Source: Kibdelosporangium aridum (GTDB lineage Bacteria; Actinomycetota; Actinomycetes; Mycobacteriales; Pseudonocardiaceae). Taken from it: a stretch of DNA of 64,000 bases. The notes beneath the pieces were generated by a model. That model was given only the letters and a program-made list of their open reading frames with translations. It was not told where the DNA came from and did not search any database. The stretch spans positions 1,312,554 to 1,376,553 of the forward strand of contig NZ_FWXV01000001.1 of assembly GCF_900176515.1 (NCBI RefSeq), given 5' to 3'. Below are positions 17,550 through 27,115 of this stretch, piece by piece; position 1 is the stretch's first letter, and each line of letters opens with the position of its first letter. The position numbers were made by a program, and so were the translations under genes.

Positions 17550-18431
17550 ATGGACAACACTCGGTACGAGTACTGGCCGCTGATCCACCGTCCCCGGCTG
17601 GAACTGCCCAACGGCGCCCGGCTGGCGTTCTGGATCGGGTACAACATCGAGCACTTCGAGGTGGACAAGCCCTCGACCAGCATCTTCGACGGCACCGCGA
17701 TGCTGCAGCCGGACCCGCTGAACTTCGGCTGGCGCGACTACGGCGCCAGGGTCGGCGTCTGGCGGATGATGGACCTGTTGAGCAGGCACAACATCCGGGC
17801 CAGCGTCACGCTCAACTCGGACGTGTGCGCCCGCTACCCGCAGATCATCGAAGAAGGCAACAAACTCGACTGGATCTGGCTCGCACACGGCAAGAACAAC
17901 TCGATCTTCCAAACCGGCATGTCACCGGAGGACGAGCGCGCCTACCTGACCGACGTGATCACCACGATCAAGGACAGCACCGGCAAACAGCCGAGGGGAT
18001 GGCTCGGGCCTGCGCTCACCGAGACCTTCAACACCCCGGACATCCTCGCCGAGCTCGGCGTCGACTACGTGCTGGACTGGTGCAACGACGACCAGCCGTA
18101 CCCGATGAAGGTCAAGCAGGGCCGGATGATCAGCGTGCCCTATTCCATCGAGGTCAACGACATCCCGATGTTCGTCACCAAGGGATACACCGGCGAGCAG
18201 TTCTACCAGGCAGTGGTCGACCAGTTCGACCAGCTCTACGCCGAGGGAGCGCAGACCGGCCGGGTGATGGGCCTCGCGCTGCACCCGTTCGTCATCAACC
18301 AGCCGTTCCGGCACAAGTACCTGGCCCGCGCCCTGGAGTACATCACTGGCCACGACGATGTGTGGCTGACCACGAGCGACGAGATCGCCGAGTGGTACTA
18401 CCGTGAGTACTACGACTCGGTGACACAGTGA
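17550..18431 (+). CDS. Polysaccharide deacetylase family protein (PuuE-like)
   Basis: This 293-aa cytosolic protein of the NodB/CE4 fold resembles the allantoinase-like PuuE subgroup more than secreted chitin deacetylases. The first strand reads FWIGYNIEHFE, followed by VTLNSDVCARYP and IWLAHGKNNS, with Asp and His in the usual metal positions. There is no signal peptide. It begins an operon with acetoacetyl-CoA synthetase and an amidohydrolase through 4-base overlaps. This suggests it opens a small cyclic amide or acts on a related catabolic substrate. Confidence 0.85.
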   Translation: MDNTRYEYWPLIHRPRLELPNGARLAFWIGYNIEHFEVDKPSTSIFDGTAMLQPDPLNFGWRDYGARVGVWRMMDLLSRHNIRASVTLNSDVCARYPQIIEEGNKLDWIWLAHGKNNSIFQTGMSPEDERAYLTDVITTIKDSTGKQPRGWLGPALTETFNTPDILAELGVDYVLDWCNDDQPYPMKVKQGRMISVPYSIEVNDIPMFVTKGYTGEQFYQAVVDQFDQLYAEGAQTGRVMGLALHPFVINQPFRHKYLARALEYITGHDDVWLTTSDEIAEWYYREYYDSVTQ

Positions 18432-20338
18432 GTGCTCTCGACGGCACCGAACTCGGGCGGTATCTGCGTTGGCTGGCCGACGAGCGTGGCCAGCACTTCG
18501 CTGACTACCAGCAGTTGTGGCGCTGGTCGGTCACCGACCTGGCGGGATTCTGGTCGTCCATTTGGGACTTCTGCGGAGTGCGTGCGCACACGCCGTATGA
18601 GCAAGTCCTTGGCAGCCGGGAGATGCCGGGTGCGCAGTGGTTCACCGGAGCCACGCTCAACTACGCCGAGCACGCAGTCGGAACACCTGCCGATGCCGAC
18701 CAGGTCGCCATCGTCGCGTATTCCCAGACGCGTCAACACATCGAGCTCACGTTCGGGCAGTTGCGTGACCAGGTCGCCCGGGTGCGGTACGGACTGCGCA
18801 AGCTAGGAGTGGGGCGCGGTGATCGGATCGTGGCGTATCTGCCGAACATCCCTGAGGCGGTGGTCGGTTACCTCGCGGCAGCGAGTCTTGGCGCGATTTG
18901 GGCTTGCTGCGCCCCGGAATTCGGTGCCCGCAGTGTGATCGACCGGTTCGCTCAGCTGGAACCCAAGGTGCTGCTCGCCGTCACCGGATACCGTTACGGC
19001 GAGCGGTATTTCGACCGTAAGGCGGAAGTCGCCGAGATCTGCGCCGGGTTGCCGACTGTCGAGCACGCTTTCATTGTTCCCTACGGTGATGCTGACGGTT
19101 CGTGGTCCGACATTCTCGACGGGCCAGCCGATCCAGGGTTCGACCCGTTGCCGTTCGACCACCCCTTGTGCGTGTTGTTCTCGTCCGGCACCACCGGAAA
19201 ACCCAAGGCCATCGTGCACAGCCACGGCGGGGTGCTGGTCGAACACCTGAAGAACCACCTGCTGAGCTTCGACCTGCACCCCGGCGACCGGTTGCAGTGG
19301 TTCACCACCACGACGTGGATGGTGTGGAACGCCCTCGTCTCGGCGCTGCTGGTGCGGGCGTCGATCGTGCTGATCGACGGCGATCCGCAGTATCCTGACC
19401 TGGTCCACCCGTGGCGGATCGCCGAGCAGGCCGGCACGACGATGATGGGCGCCAGTCCCGGTTTCCTGATGGCGTGCCGCAAAGCAGGTGTGCACCCAGC
19501 CAAGGAGTTCGACCTGTCCCGGCTCCGGCAGCTCGGTGCGGTGGGCAGTCCGCTGCACGCCGACGGGTTCCGTTGGGTGCAGGAGGAACTCGGGCCGGAT
19601 GTGCTGCTGAACGTCGGTTCCGGCGGTACCGATGTGTGCACCGGAATCGTCCAAGGTGGACCGTGGCAGCCGGTGGTCACCGGTGAGATTTCCGGGCGGT
19701 GTCTCGGTGTTGACGCGAAGGCGTTCGACGAGCACGGCCGCGAGGTCGTCGGCCAGCTCGGCGAGCTGGTCATCACGTCGCCAATGCCGTCCATGCCGGT
19801 CGGCTTCTGGGGAGATACGGATACAAGCCGCTACCGGGCAGCGTACTTCGCCGAATATCCCGGAGTGTGGCGGCACGGCGACTGGATCCGGTTCAGCGAT
19901 ACCGGAAGTTGCGTGGTGACCGGACGCTCGGACGCCACCCTCAACCGGGGCGGCGTCAGGCTGGGCACGGCCGAGTTCTACGCGGTGGTGGAGGAGTTCG
20001 ACGAGATCGCCGACAGCTTGATCGTGCACCTGGAGGACACTGACGGCGGCTCCGGGGAACTGCTGTTGTTCGTGACCATACGGCCTGGTTACGTGTTGGA
20101 TGACGCACTGCGCCAAAGGATCGGCAAGGCGTTGCGCAGCGCGCTCTCACCGCGGCACGGTCCCGACACCGTGCTGGCCGTGCCCTCGATTCCCCGTAAC
20201 CGTACGGGAAAGAAGCTGGAAGTGCCGGTGAAACGGATCCTGCAGGGCGCTGCCGCCGAGGATGTCGTGAGTCGCGACGTCCTGGCCGAGCCGACTTCGT
20301 TGGACGCTTTCGTCTCCTACGCGAAGAACCCGCGATGA
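18428..20338 (+). CDS. Acetoacetate--CoA ligase
   Basis: This ANL-superfamily enzyme of 636 aa is the expected length for acetoacetyl-CoA synthetase. The start MSALDGTELGRYLRWLADER, the WFTGATLNYAEH block, the P-loop LFSSGTTGKPKAIVHSH and the C-terminal NRTGKKLEVPVKR with its catalytic Lys fit the AacS family. The reaction makes acetoacetyl-CoA from acetoacetate, ATP and CoA. The gene overlaps the upstream deacetylase stop (GTGA) and the downstream amidohydrolase start (ATGA), so the three are translationally coupled. A related short branched acid as substrate cannot be excluded. Confidence 0.9.
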   Translation: MSALDGTELGRYLRWLADERGQHFADYQQLWRWSVTDLAGFWSSIWDFCGVRAHTPYEQVLGSREMPGAQWFTGATLNYAEHAVGTPADADQVAIVAYSQTRQHIELTFGQLRDQVARVRYGLRKLGVGRGDRIVAYLPNIPEAVVGYLAAASLGAIWACCAPEFGARSVIDRFAQLEPKVLLAVTGYRYGERYFDRKAEVAEICAGLPTVEHAFIVPYGDADGSWSDILDGPADPGFDPLPFDHPLCVLFSSGTTGKPKAIVHSHGGVLVEHLKNHLLSFDLHPGDRLQWFTTTTWMVWNALVSALLVRASIVLIDGDPQYPDLVHPWRIAEQAGTTMMGASPGFLMACRKAGVHPAKEFDLSRLRQLGAVGSPLHADGFRWVQEELGPDVLLNVGSGGTDVCTGIVQGGPWQPVVTGEISGRCLGVDAKAFDEHGREVVGQLGELVITSPMPSMPVGFWGDTDTSRYRAAYFAEYPGVWRHGDWIRFSDTGSCVVTGRSDATLNRGGVRLGTAEFYAVVEEFDEIADSLIVHLEDTDGGSGELLLFVTIRPGYVLDDALRQRIGKALRSALSPRHGPDTVLAVPSIPRNRTGKKLEVPVKRILQGAAAEDVVSRDVLAEPTSLDAFVSYAKNPR

Positions 20339-21204
20339 GCGTGGATCTCGGCTCAATGAAGGCGATCGACGTGCACGTGCACGTCGAACAGGACGAGCAC
20401 GGCGGTTTCTCGATCGACGACGAACTCATGGCCGCCTCGGCGGCGTACTTCAAGTCGACCGAGGACCGGACGCCGACGATCGACGATATCGCCTCGTACT
20501 ACCGATCCCGTGGGATCGCGGCGGTCGTGTTCGCGGTGGACGCGTTCACCGCGACCGGGCACCCGCCTTTGTGCAGTGCGGAAATCGCCGACGCGGCCGC
20601 GCGCCACGCGGACGTTCTGATCCCGTTCGGCTCGGTCGACCCGCATCACCCCGATGCGGCCGACCGAGCCCGGCGGCTGGTGACCGAGCACGGTGTGCGC
20701 GGCTTCAAATTCCACCCGAGCCTGCAGGCGTTCGCACCGAACCACACTCGGTTCTACCCGCTCTACGAGACCATCCAGGAACTCGCCGTCCCCGTTTTGT
20801 TCCACAGTGGACAGACTGGGATCGGTGCGGGCCTGCCGGGCGGGCGGGGCATCAAGCTGGGGTACTCCAATCCGATGCTCGTCGACGACGTGGCCGCCGA
20901 CTTTCCCGGCCTGACCATCATCCTGGCCCACCCGTCCGTTCCCTGGCAGGACGAGGCGATCTCCGTCGCCACGCACAAGGCTAACGTCTACATCGACCTG
21001 TCGGGCTGGTCACCGAAGTACTTCCCGGCCCAGCTGGTTCGCGCGTCGAACTCGTTGCTGCGCCACAAGGTCATGTTCGGCTCCGACTTCCCGCTGATCA
21101 CCCCGGACCGCTGGCTGGCCGACTTCGCCGGCCTCGACCTCAAGCCGGAAGTCCGGCCGCTGATCCTCAAGTACAACGCCGCCCGAGTGCTGCGACTGTC
21201 CTGA
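20335..21204 (+). CDS. Amidohydrolase 2-family metal-dependent hydrolase/decarboxylase
   Basis: This 289-aa TIM-barrel protein has HVHV at the end of strand 1, GFKFHPS, ILAHPSV and MFGSDFP, the metal and proton-transfer ligands expected in the amidohydrolase-2 (ACMSD-like) family. Members are hydrolases or decarboxylases of small carboxylic acids. It is the last gene of the operon with the PuuE-like deacetylase and acetoacetyl-CoA synthetase, which suggests successive steps in breaking down a cyclic or keto-acid substrate. That substrate is unknown. Confidence 0.85.
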   Translation: MSVDLGSMKAIDVHVHVEQDEHGGFSIDDELMAASAAYFKSTEDRTPTIDDIASYYRSRGIAAVVFAVDAFTATGHPPLCSAEIADAAARHADVLIPFGSVDPHHPDAADRARRLVTEHGVRGFKFHPSLQAFAPNHTRFYPLYETIQELAVPVLFHSGQTGIGAGLPGGRGIKLGYSNPMLVDDVAADFPGLTIILAHPSVPWQDEAISVATHKANVYIDLSGWSPKYFPAQLVRASNSLLRHKVMFGSDFPLITPDRWLADFAGLDLKPEVRPLILKYNAARVLRLS

Positions 21205-21208
21205 CTGG

Positions 21209-21478
21209 TCATGGAAGGTTCTCGAAAACCGCGGACTGCGCGGTGCGGCCGTGAGTCGTCAACGACCACGTACTTTCCACCTTCGGGTCGTTCGCGCACG
21301 ACGGGCACGTGATGTGCAGGGTGTCGACGGTCTCGTAAATGCGGCACGTCTCGCTGGTCAGCACATGCCTGCCGCTGGGGCAGCGATTGGGTATGACGAC
21401 TTGCAGACCGTGGGCGGTGGCGCGATAGCGAGCTGGACCGTGCGATGGGATGTTGTTGCTGGTCAAAGGTGTCGTCAT
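21209..21478 (-). CDS. Small Cys-containing hypothetical protein, 89 aa
   Basis: The product begins MTTPLTSNNIPSHGPARYR. It carries Cys residues as NRCPSGRH, TCRIYE and CPSCAND, which could form a zinc ribbon. It is typical of small actinobacterial proteins of unknown function. The ATG at 21478 is preferred over an upstream in-frame start because similarity to a folded protein begins there. No clear ribosome binding site precedes it, so the transcript may be leaderless. It is convergent with the amidohydrolase. Confidence 0.65.
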   Translation of the reverse strand: MTTPLTSNNIPSHGPARYRATAHGLQVVIPNRCPSGRHVLTSETCRIYETVDTLHITCPSCANDPKVESTWSLTTHGRTAQSAVFENLP

Positions 21479-21582
21479 GGGGAAGGATCGTAGCCCCTGT
21501 CGAACATGCGTTCTAGGCCTTTCGGTGTGTCGCCGACGTTGCGCAGGCCGGTCGGCGTGTCGCCACATTCAGGTCAGAACAG

Positions 21583-23550
21583 TCATGGCAGAGCGGCCCG
21601 GGTGGCGGTCAGTTCGGTGAAGAGGTCGCCGAGCAGGCCGACACGTTCGAGGACCGTGTCCGTGGCGAACGTGAGGTCTTCCGGCGCCCCGCAGTCGCGG
21701 ACCTCGTCCCAGGTGATGGGCGTGGCAACAGTGGGCTGCGCGCGGCCGCGCAGGGAGTACGGGCTGATCGTGGTCTTGGCCGGGTTGTTCTGGCTCCAGT
21801 CGATGAAAACCCGGTTTGTCCGCAGTGCTTTGGTCATCTTGGCGGTGACCAGGTCCGGAGTTTCCCGCGCGAGGCGTTCGGCGAGTGTTTTGGCGTACGC
21901 GGCCGGGGCTTTCGCGTTCGTGGTGTGAATGCCCGCGTAGAGCTGCATTCCCTTGGAGCCGGAGGTCGTCGCCAACGGCGTGAGTCCGTCGGCAACCAGC
22001 AGGTCGTGCAGCCGCAGGGCGACCCGCGCGCAGTCGACGATGGTGGTGCCCTCGCCGGGATCGAGGTCGAAGACCAGCCGGTCGGGTGAACCGCGGCTGC
22101 CGTCCGGGCCGACTGTCCACTGTGGGGTGTGCAGTTCGAGTGCGGCCAGGTTGGCGGCCCACACCAGCGACGGCAGATCGTCGATCAGGGGATAGTTGAT
22201 GGTGTCGCCGCTGCCACGGGACCCACTGCTCGGCAATGAGACCGTACGCAGCCACGAGGGCGCGCCGCGGGCGACGTTCTTCTCGAAGAACCGTTCCCCG
22301 TCGACGCCGTCGGGGAAGCGGATGAAGGTGACCGGCCGGTTGGCGAGGTGGGGCAGCAGCACCGGCGCGACCTGCGTGTAGTAGCTGATCACGTGGGCTT
22401 TGGTGAACCCGGACGGGTACAGCGGCTTGTCCAGATTGGATAGACGCAGTTGCTTGTCGCCGACTCGGACGGTCACCCGTTGCTGCTGTGGCGGGTCGGG
22501 GTCGCGGGACGTGGCGCGCGGGGCGATGACCTCGTCGGGGGATTTGTCGTGGCGCAGGCCACGCCAGCTGGTGTGCCGCAGCCGGCCGTCACCGTGGGTG
22601 AACTGGCGGTACTCGACCTCGCCGACCAGCATGGGCTCGACCCACCTCGCGCGCACGACGTCCTCGCGCGGCGGGGTGGTGGCGAACGGGTGGGTCCGCC
22701 GTTCGATCGGCTGGAGCTGGGCTTTCAGCTCGGCGCGTTCGCGCTGCGAGAAGCCGGTGCCGACGTCGCCGAGGTAGACCAGGTCGCCGCTGCTGGGGTC
22801 GTACCCGCCGAGCATCAGGCCGCCGAGGGTGTTGTCGAAGCCGCGCTGGCCTGGCCGCCACCCGCAGACGATGACTTCCTGCGTGTGGGTGAGAGCGTGT
22901 TTGAGCCAGGCGTCCGTCCGGCGGCCGGGCGTGTAGGGCGCGGTGCGGTGTTTGGCGATCAGTCCTTCTTGGCCCTCGGTGGCCACGCGGTTGAGCAGCT
23001 GCTGTGGGGTGAGCCGGTCCGCGGCCAGCTCGTCGAACGTGATCGACGGGACGACCGAGATGCGATGCGGATCGGGCATCGGGAGCTTGGTGAGCTGCGC
23101 GCGGCGCTGGTCGTAGGACAGGTCAAGCAAGCGCTGATCACCGAGTTGCAGCAGGTCGAACACCAGATACCGGACGGGCAAGTCGTCGAACTCGTCAAGC
23201 CGCCCAGCGGTTTGGTGCTTGCGGTAGCGGCCACGACGCTCCTGCATCAGCCCGAAGTCGACCCGTCCGGCCTGGTTGTAGACCACGATCTCGCCGTCGA
23301 GCACGGCGGCCTGCCCGTCCAGATCGAGCACGCCGAGCAGAGTGGGGAACTCCTCGGTGAAGTCGATGCCGTTACGACTGGTGAGAATGGTGGTGCCGTC
23401 GGCAGCGATGCGCATGGCGGCGCGGTAGCCGTCGAGCTTGTACTCATAGGCCCAATTCGGACCGCTCGGCATACGACCACGGTCCGGCTTGGCCAACATC
23501 GGCTCGACCCACGCAGGCACGTCCGCGTCATCGCGAGCTGAACCTGCCAT
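21583..23550 (-). CDS. ligD: ATP-dependent DNA ligase LigD, ligase-polymerase type
   Basis: An N-terminal ATP-dependent ligase domain (adenylated Lys in YEYKLDGYR, about residue 38; LDGEIVVY; GLIAKHR) is fused to a C-terminal archaeo-eukaryotic primase/polymerase domain (VRVGDKQLRLSNLDKPLYP onward, with DLDPGEGT supplying acidic metal ligands). Such proteins repair double-strand breaks with Ku. The 3'-phosphoesterase domain found in larger LigD proteins is absent, and no Ku gene lies in the window. The ATG at 23550 is chosen; a GTG three codons upstream is possible. Length is about 655 aa. Confidence 0.9.
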   Translation of the reverse strand: MAGSARDDADVPAWVEPMLAKPDRGRMPSGPNWAYEYKLDGYRAAMRIAADGTTILTSRNGIDFTEEFPTLLGVLDLDGQAAVLDGEIVVYNQAGRVDFGLMQERRGRYRKHQTAGRLDEFDDLPVRYLVFDLLQLGDQRLLDLSYDQRRAQLTKLPMPDPHRISVVPSITFDELAADRLTPQQLLNRVATEGQEGLIAKHRTAPYTPGRRTDAWLKHALTHTQEVIVCGWRPGQRGFDNTLGGLMLGGYDPSSGDLVYLGDVGTGFSQRERAELKAQLQPIERRTHPFATTPPREDVVRARWVEPMLVGEVEYRQFTHGDGRLRHTSWRGLRHDKSPDEVIAPRATSRDPDPPQQQRVTVRVGDKQLRLSNLDKPLYPSGFTKAHVISYYTQVAPVLLPHLANRPVTFIRFPDGVDGERFFEKNVARGAPSWLRTVSLPSSGSRGSGDTINYPLIDDLPSLVWAANLAALELHTPQWTVGPDGSRGSPDRLVFDLDPGEGTTIVDCARVALRLHDLLVADGLTPLATTSGSKGMQLYAGIHTTNAKAPAAYAKTLAERLARETPDLVTAKMTKALRTNRVFIDWSQNNPAKTTISPYSLRGRAQPTVATPITWDEVRDCGAPEDLTFATDTVLERVGLLGDLFTELTATRAALP

Positions 23551-23670
23551 CGCAGCCACCCTTGCCTGGATCGTCCCGATGACCGTAACTCGACTGGCCC
23601 AACCTTGCTAGCTGGGAAAACGCGCCGAACACGACCCGGATCGATGTGGCCGACCCACAGGCCGCAACGA

Positions 23671-24654
23671 CTACTCGCCCTGATCCCGGGCGAAGCGGTC
23701 GGTGGCGGCGATGATCGCCGAGGTCATGCTGCCGCCGCCGTGACCGGTGTCGTCGAGAACCACGAGCTCGCTTCCGGGCCAGGCCCGGTGCAGTGCCCAG
23801 GCTGTGCCGAGTGGACCGCTGACGTCGTAACGCCCGTGGATCAACACGGCGGGAATCCCGTGGAGCCGCTCGATGTCACGCAGCAGCTGCCCCTCTTCCA
23901 GAAAGCAGCCGTGAGACCAGTAGTGGGTCACGAGGCGGGCGAAGGCCAGTTGAAATGCCGGGTCGGCGACCGACAAGGACGGTGCGGCGTCGGGGGCCAG
24001 CGACATGTGCGTGTCCTCCCACTCGCACCACCCGCGTGCGGCCTTGGCCCGCACCTCGGGGTCGGGATCGTGGAGCAGCCGGCTGTAGGCGGCTGACAGG
24101 TCGCCGTCGCGTTCGGCGGAGGGTACGCCGTCGCGGAACCGTTCCCACTCGCGCGGGAAAACGCGGCCCATGTCACGAGTGATCCAGTCAGTGTCGCGCC
24201 GGTCGCCGTCGGTCACGGCCGCGAGCACCATTTCGGTCACCCGCTCCGGATATGCCTGCGCGTAGGCGAGAGCGAGTGTGACGCCCCACGAACCACCCTG
24301 CACCAGCCAGCGTTCGATTCCCACGTGGACCCGTAGCGCCTCGATGTCGGCGATGAGGTGCTGCGTGGTGTTCGCCGACAGGTCGACGACCGGGTCGGTC
24401 GCCGAAGGGGTGCTGCGCCCGGAGTTGCGCTGGTCGAACAGGACCACGCGGTAGCGGTTCGGGTCGAACAGGCTTCGCAGTCGTGGAGAACTCCCTGAGC
24501 CCGGACCGCCGTGCAGCGCGACGGCCGGCTTGCCGTCGGGGTTGCCCGACACCTCCCAATACAGCGAATGGCCGTCGCCGACCTCCAACATGCCTGACTC
24601 GTATGGCTCGTTCGATGGATATGGATAACCCCTGTCGTCGGATGTACTCGCCAT
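23671..24654 (-). CDS. pip: Proline iminopeptidase (prolyl aminopeptidase)
   Basis: This alpha/beta hydrolase of about 327 aa has the S33-family marks HGGPGSG (oxyanion), VQGGSWGVTLALAYA (nucleophile Ser), GRYDVSGP (Asp) and DTGHGG (His). The start at MASTSDDRGYPYP (24654) is preferred over a GTG six codons earlier. The enzyme removes N-terminal proline from peptides in the cytoplasm. It follows LigD on the same strand and is probably transcribed separately. Confidence 0.9.
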   Translation of the reverse strand: MASTSDDRGYPYPSNEPYESGMLEVGDGHSLYWEVSGNPDGKPAVALHGGPGSGSSPRLRSLFDPNRYRVVLFDQRNSGRSTPSATDPVVDLSANTTQHLIADIEALRVHVGIERWLVQGGSWGVTLALAYAQAYPERVTEMVLAAVTDGDRRDTDWITRDMGRVFPREWERFRDGVPSAERDGDLSAAYSRLLHDPDPEVRAKAARGWCEWEDTHMSLAPDAAPSLSVADPAFQLAFARLVTHYWSHGCFLEEGQLLRDIERLHGIPAVLIHGRYDVSGPLGTAWALHRAWPGSELVVLDDTGHGGGSMTSAIIAATDRFARDQGE

Positions 24655-24700
24655 ACAGGCATGATCGCGCACCGGTGCCTGACGCCAGAAAGGCCTGCCT

Positions 24701-25384
24701 TCAGGCCGGAGCAGGCCGGACCGTCAGTTCGGTCACCTGCGCGTCGGCTGGGCAGTCCAGCGCGGTGATCACGAGCGACGCGAGCGTTTCGGGACGCACG
24801 CATGCGTCAGGGTCGTAGGGACGCCCGAACTTGGCCCTGACCTCCTGCAACAGCTCAGTGTCCACACCAGATGGATAGATGCTCGTGACCCGAAGGCGCT
24901 CCTCGGCGCGCAAAGAACCGGCGAACTCCTTCAGGGCTGCTTTGCTTGCGACATAGGCCGACCAATTCGCAACCGCGTGCATACCGTCGGCGATGTTGAT
25001 GAACACAACACTGCCGTTGGCTGCCCGCAAGGCAGGCAACATGCCCCTGGTCAGCTCTGCTGGGGCCATGACGTTGACAGCGAAGGTGTTCTGCCACAGC
25101 GTGGGTGGGCTTTCCTCGACCGACGCGACCTCCGCGATGCCTGCGCAGTGCACGAGCGCGTCGAGACGTTCCAGCTCCGTCAACGGCCGCGGCAGTTCGA
25201 TCGGGTCGGTGAGGTCGAGGACCACCGGAACCACCTGCGGCGATGCCAGCGCAGCCAGCTTCACCGCTGACCGGCCAACGGCCAGCACACGGTCGCCCCG
25301 CGCGGCCAGTGCCCGCACGATAGCTGTGCCGATCCCACCCGTCGCGCCGGTGACCACCGCTGTCCGCGTCACGTCGGGCAGCAT
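24701..25384 (-). CDS. Short-chain dehydrogenase/reductase
   Basis: This classical SDR has 227 aa. The cofactor loop is TGATGGIGTA. The active-site Tyr and Lys are in YVASKAALKEF. HCAGIAEV replaces the usual NNAG, and the catalytic Ser position (VFINIADG) appears to lack Ser. The substrate is unknown. The ATG at 25384 begins directly before the Rossmann fold (MLPDVTRTAVVTG). It is divergent from the PNPOx-like gene, with only 56 bases between. Confidence 0.85.
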   Translation of the reverse strand: MLPDVTRTAVVTGATGGIGTAIVRALAARGDRVLAVGRSAVKLAALASPQVVPVVLDLTDPIELPRPLTELERLDALVHCAGIAEVASVEESPPTLWQNTFAVNVMAPAELTRGMLPALRAANGSVVFINIADGMHAVANWSAYVASKAALKEFAGSLRAEERLRVTSIYPSGVDTELLQEVRAKFGRPYDPDACVRPETLASLVITALDCPADAQVTELTVRPAPA

Positions 25385-25440
25385 AGGCAAACTTTTTCCG
25401 CTGTGTGTCGATGTGCTGTCGTCTCGATCGACGCGTCGGT

Positions 25441-25971
25441 ATGACAGACAACATGAACGAGCCAGTCTCGACACGTAACCTCGACCAGTACGGGTCCGCG
25501 GAGCTGCCGTGGAGCCGTGCGCGCGACATCCTCGCCAGCGACAGCCCGACAGCCGACCTCACGTTCTTCGTGGCGACCGTGCGTCCTGACGGACGGCCGC
25601 ACTCGGCAGGGGTCGGCGCGATCTGGGTGGATGACGCGCTGTACTTCGTCGGTGGGCCGGGCACGCGCCGGTCGCGCAACCTCGCGGTCAACCCGGCGTG
25701 CAGTATTTCCGTCCGCTTGCCCGGCCTCGACCTGGTGCTTGAAGGTGACGCTCACCGGGTGACCGACTCCTCCACTTTGGAGCGTGTGGCCGGGGTGTAC
25801 CGCGATGGAGGTTGGCCCGCCTCCGTGGAAGGCGACGCGCTTACGGCCCCGTTCACCGCGCCCAGCGCAGGCCCGCCGCCCTGGCACCTGTACCGCCTCA
25901 CGTTGCACACCGCTTTCGGTGTGGCAGGTGCCGAGCCGCACGGCGCCACCCGCTGGGACTTCGCCCACTAA
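25441..25971 (+). CDS. Pyridoxamine 5'-phosphate oxidase-like flavin/F420-binding protein
   Basis: The product is about 176 aa with a split-barrel pattern: TFFVATVRPDGRPHSAGVGA, then a GGPGTRRSRNLAVNPACSI segment typical of FMN- or F420-binding PNPOx-like proteins. The ATG at 25441 is preferred to an upstream start inside the promoter region. Such actinobacterial proteins are often F420-dependent reductases or heme-utilisation-like proteins. The cofactor cannot be decided from sequence alone. Confidence 0.8.
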   Translation: MTDNMNEPVSTRNLDQYGSAELPWSRARDILASDSPTADLTFFVATVRPDGRPHSAGVGAIWVDDALYFVGGPGTRRSRNLAVNPACSISVRLPGLDLVLEGDAHRVTDSSTLERVAGVYRDGGWPASVEGDALTAPFTAPSAGPPPWHLYRLTLHTAFGVAGAEPHGATRWDFAH

Positions 25972-26071
25972 TGGCGTGTGCGGCGATGTAGTTGACGACC
26001 GTACGCAATCGCGCGCCGGTCAAGCCCGCGGCGCGCGACGGGATTCGAGGGGCGCGGTCCGAGTAGTGACA

Positions 26072-26923
26072 TCATTCCCGTTGGGGATACGCGCGTCCGC
26101 CGCGCACCGCGCGGACGAAATCGAGCGGTGTGTGGCCGCACATGTTCCGGAATTCCAGATTGAGGTGCGCCTGGTCCCAGTAGCCGCACTCGACGGCCAG
26201 CTCGGAAAGCCGTGGCTGACCGGTGATCAACGCCGTGGCGGCGCGGTGGAAGCGCAGTATCCGCGCCACCTTCTTCGGGGAAAGGCCGATCTGGTCACGA
26301 AACCGGGCCTGCAGCAGCCGTCTGCTCCAGCCCACTTCCCTGGCCAACGCGTCGATCGAGATCTTGCCGGCCCGCTGTTCCAATCGACGCCACGCCCACA
26401 CCACTGTGGACGAGGGTTCCCGGCGTGTGTCGAACCACCGCGACAGTGTCTCGTCCAGCATGGCCAGGCGAGCGGGCACACTGGATTGCTCCGCGAGCCG
26501 CTCGGCGAGCTGCCTGCCTTCCTGGCCGACGAGGTCGGTCACGGACACGATGTGATCGGTCAGCTCGTGCATGCCAAGACCGAACAAGGTGTGCGCGCCC
26601 CACGGCGTGAGCAGGGCCGATGCCGAGCGGCGGGACCCTGCCGTGTCGAGCACGTAAACCCCGCCGTGCATACCGACGACCGGTGACGGCGAGACGTCGG
26701 CGTTCGCGCCGGCAAGCGACCGCCTGGGTGGACTGAAGAGGTCTAAGGTCATCACCACGACGCCGTTAGGGATGCAGCGGATCCGTAAGTCCGGACCTGA
26801 AGGCGTGTCCTCGATGACATAGCCGAGGACATAAGGGCTCAGCCATTCGGCCGGTCGGTACCAGCCCGGTTCCCATTGCATCACGTTCGACCGGCGAAGC
26901 CCGGCCAGCACCTCGACACTCAT
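26072..26923 (-). CDS. AraC-family transcriptional regulator
   Basis: The product is about 283 aa. The C-terminal double helix-turn-helix of the AraC family is clear (ISIDALAREVGWSRRLLQARF and LSELAVECGYWDQAHLNLEF, ending CGHTPLDFVRAV). The N-terminal half resembles a DUF6597-type sensor domain (RPAEWLSPYVLGYV, GMHGGVYVL). The ATG at 26923 has GGTGG upstream. An ATG four codons earlier is an alternative. The likely targets are neighbouring genes; no operator was recognised. Confidence 0.88.
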   Translation of the reverse strand: MSVEVLAGLRRSNVMQWEPGWYRPAEWLSPYVLGYVIEDTPSGPDLRIRCIPNGVVVMTLDLFSPPRRSLAGANADVSPSPVVGMHGGVYVLDTAGSRRSASALLTPWGAHTLFGLGMHELTDHIVSVTDLVGQEGRQLAERLAEQSSVPARLAMLDETLSRWFDTRREPSSTVVWAWRRLEQRAGKISIDALAREVGWSRRLLQARFRDQIGLSPKKVARILRFHRAATALITGQPRLSELAVECGYWDQAHLNLEFRNMCGHTPLDFVRAVRGGRAYPQRE

Positions 26924-27115
26924 CGCCACCACCATGGCACGCCCGCGGCACCCGCCACACCCTGCGTCTTTCGCGTTTTTCCAATACGACAAGGGCCCGG
27001 TGATCAGAGTCTTTCCGGTGACCGGGTAACCCAACGGGGAGAGGTGTGAATGAAGCAGCCGTTGACCGATGGCTTTGATCCGACGTCGAACCGGGACCAG
27101 CTGACGTGAACGAGG

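Noticed and set aside
22450..23541. 363-codon plus-strand frame opposite LigD
   Set aside because: The LigD ligase and polymerase motifs are on the minus strand, and the plus frame has no recognisable domain.
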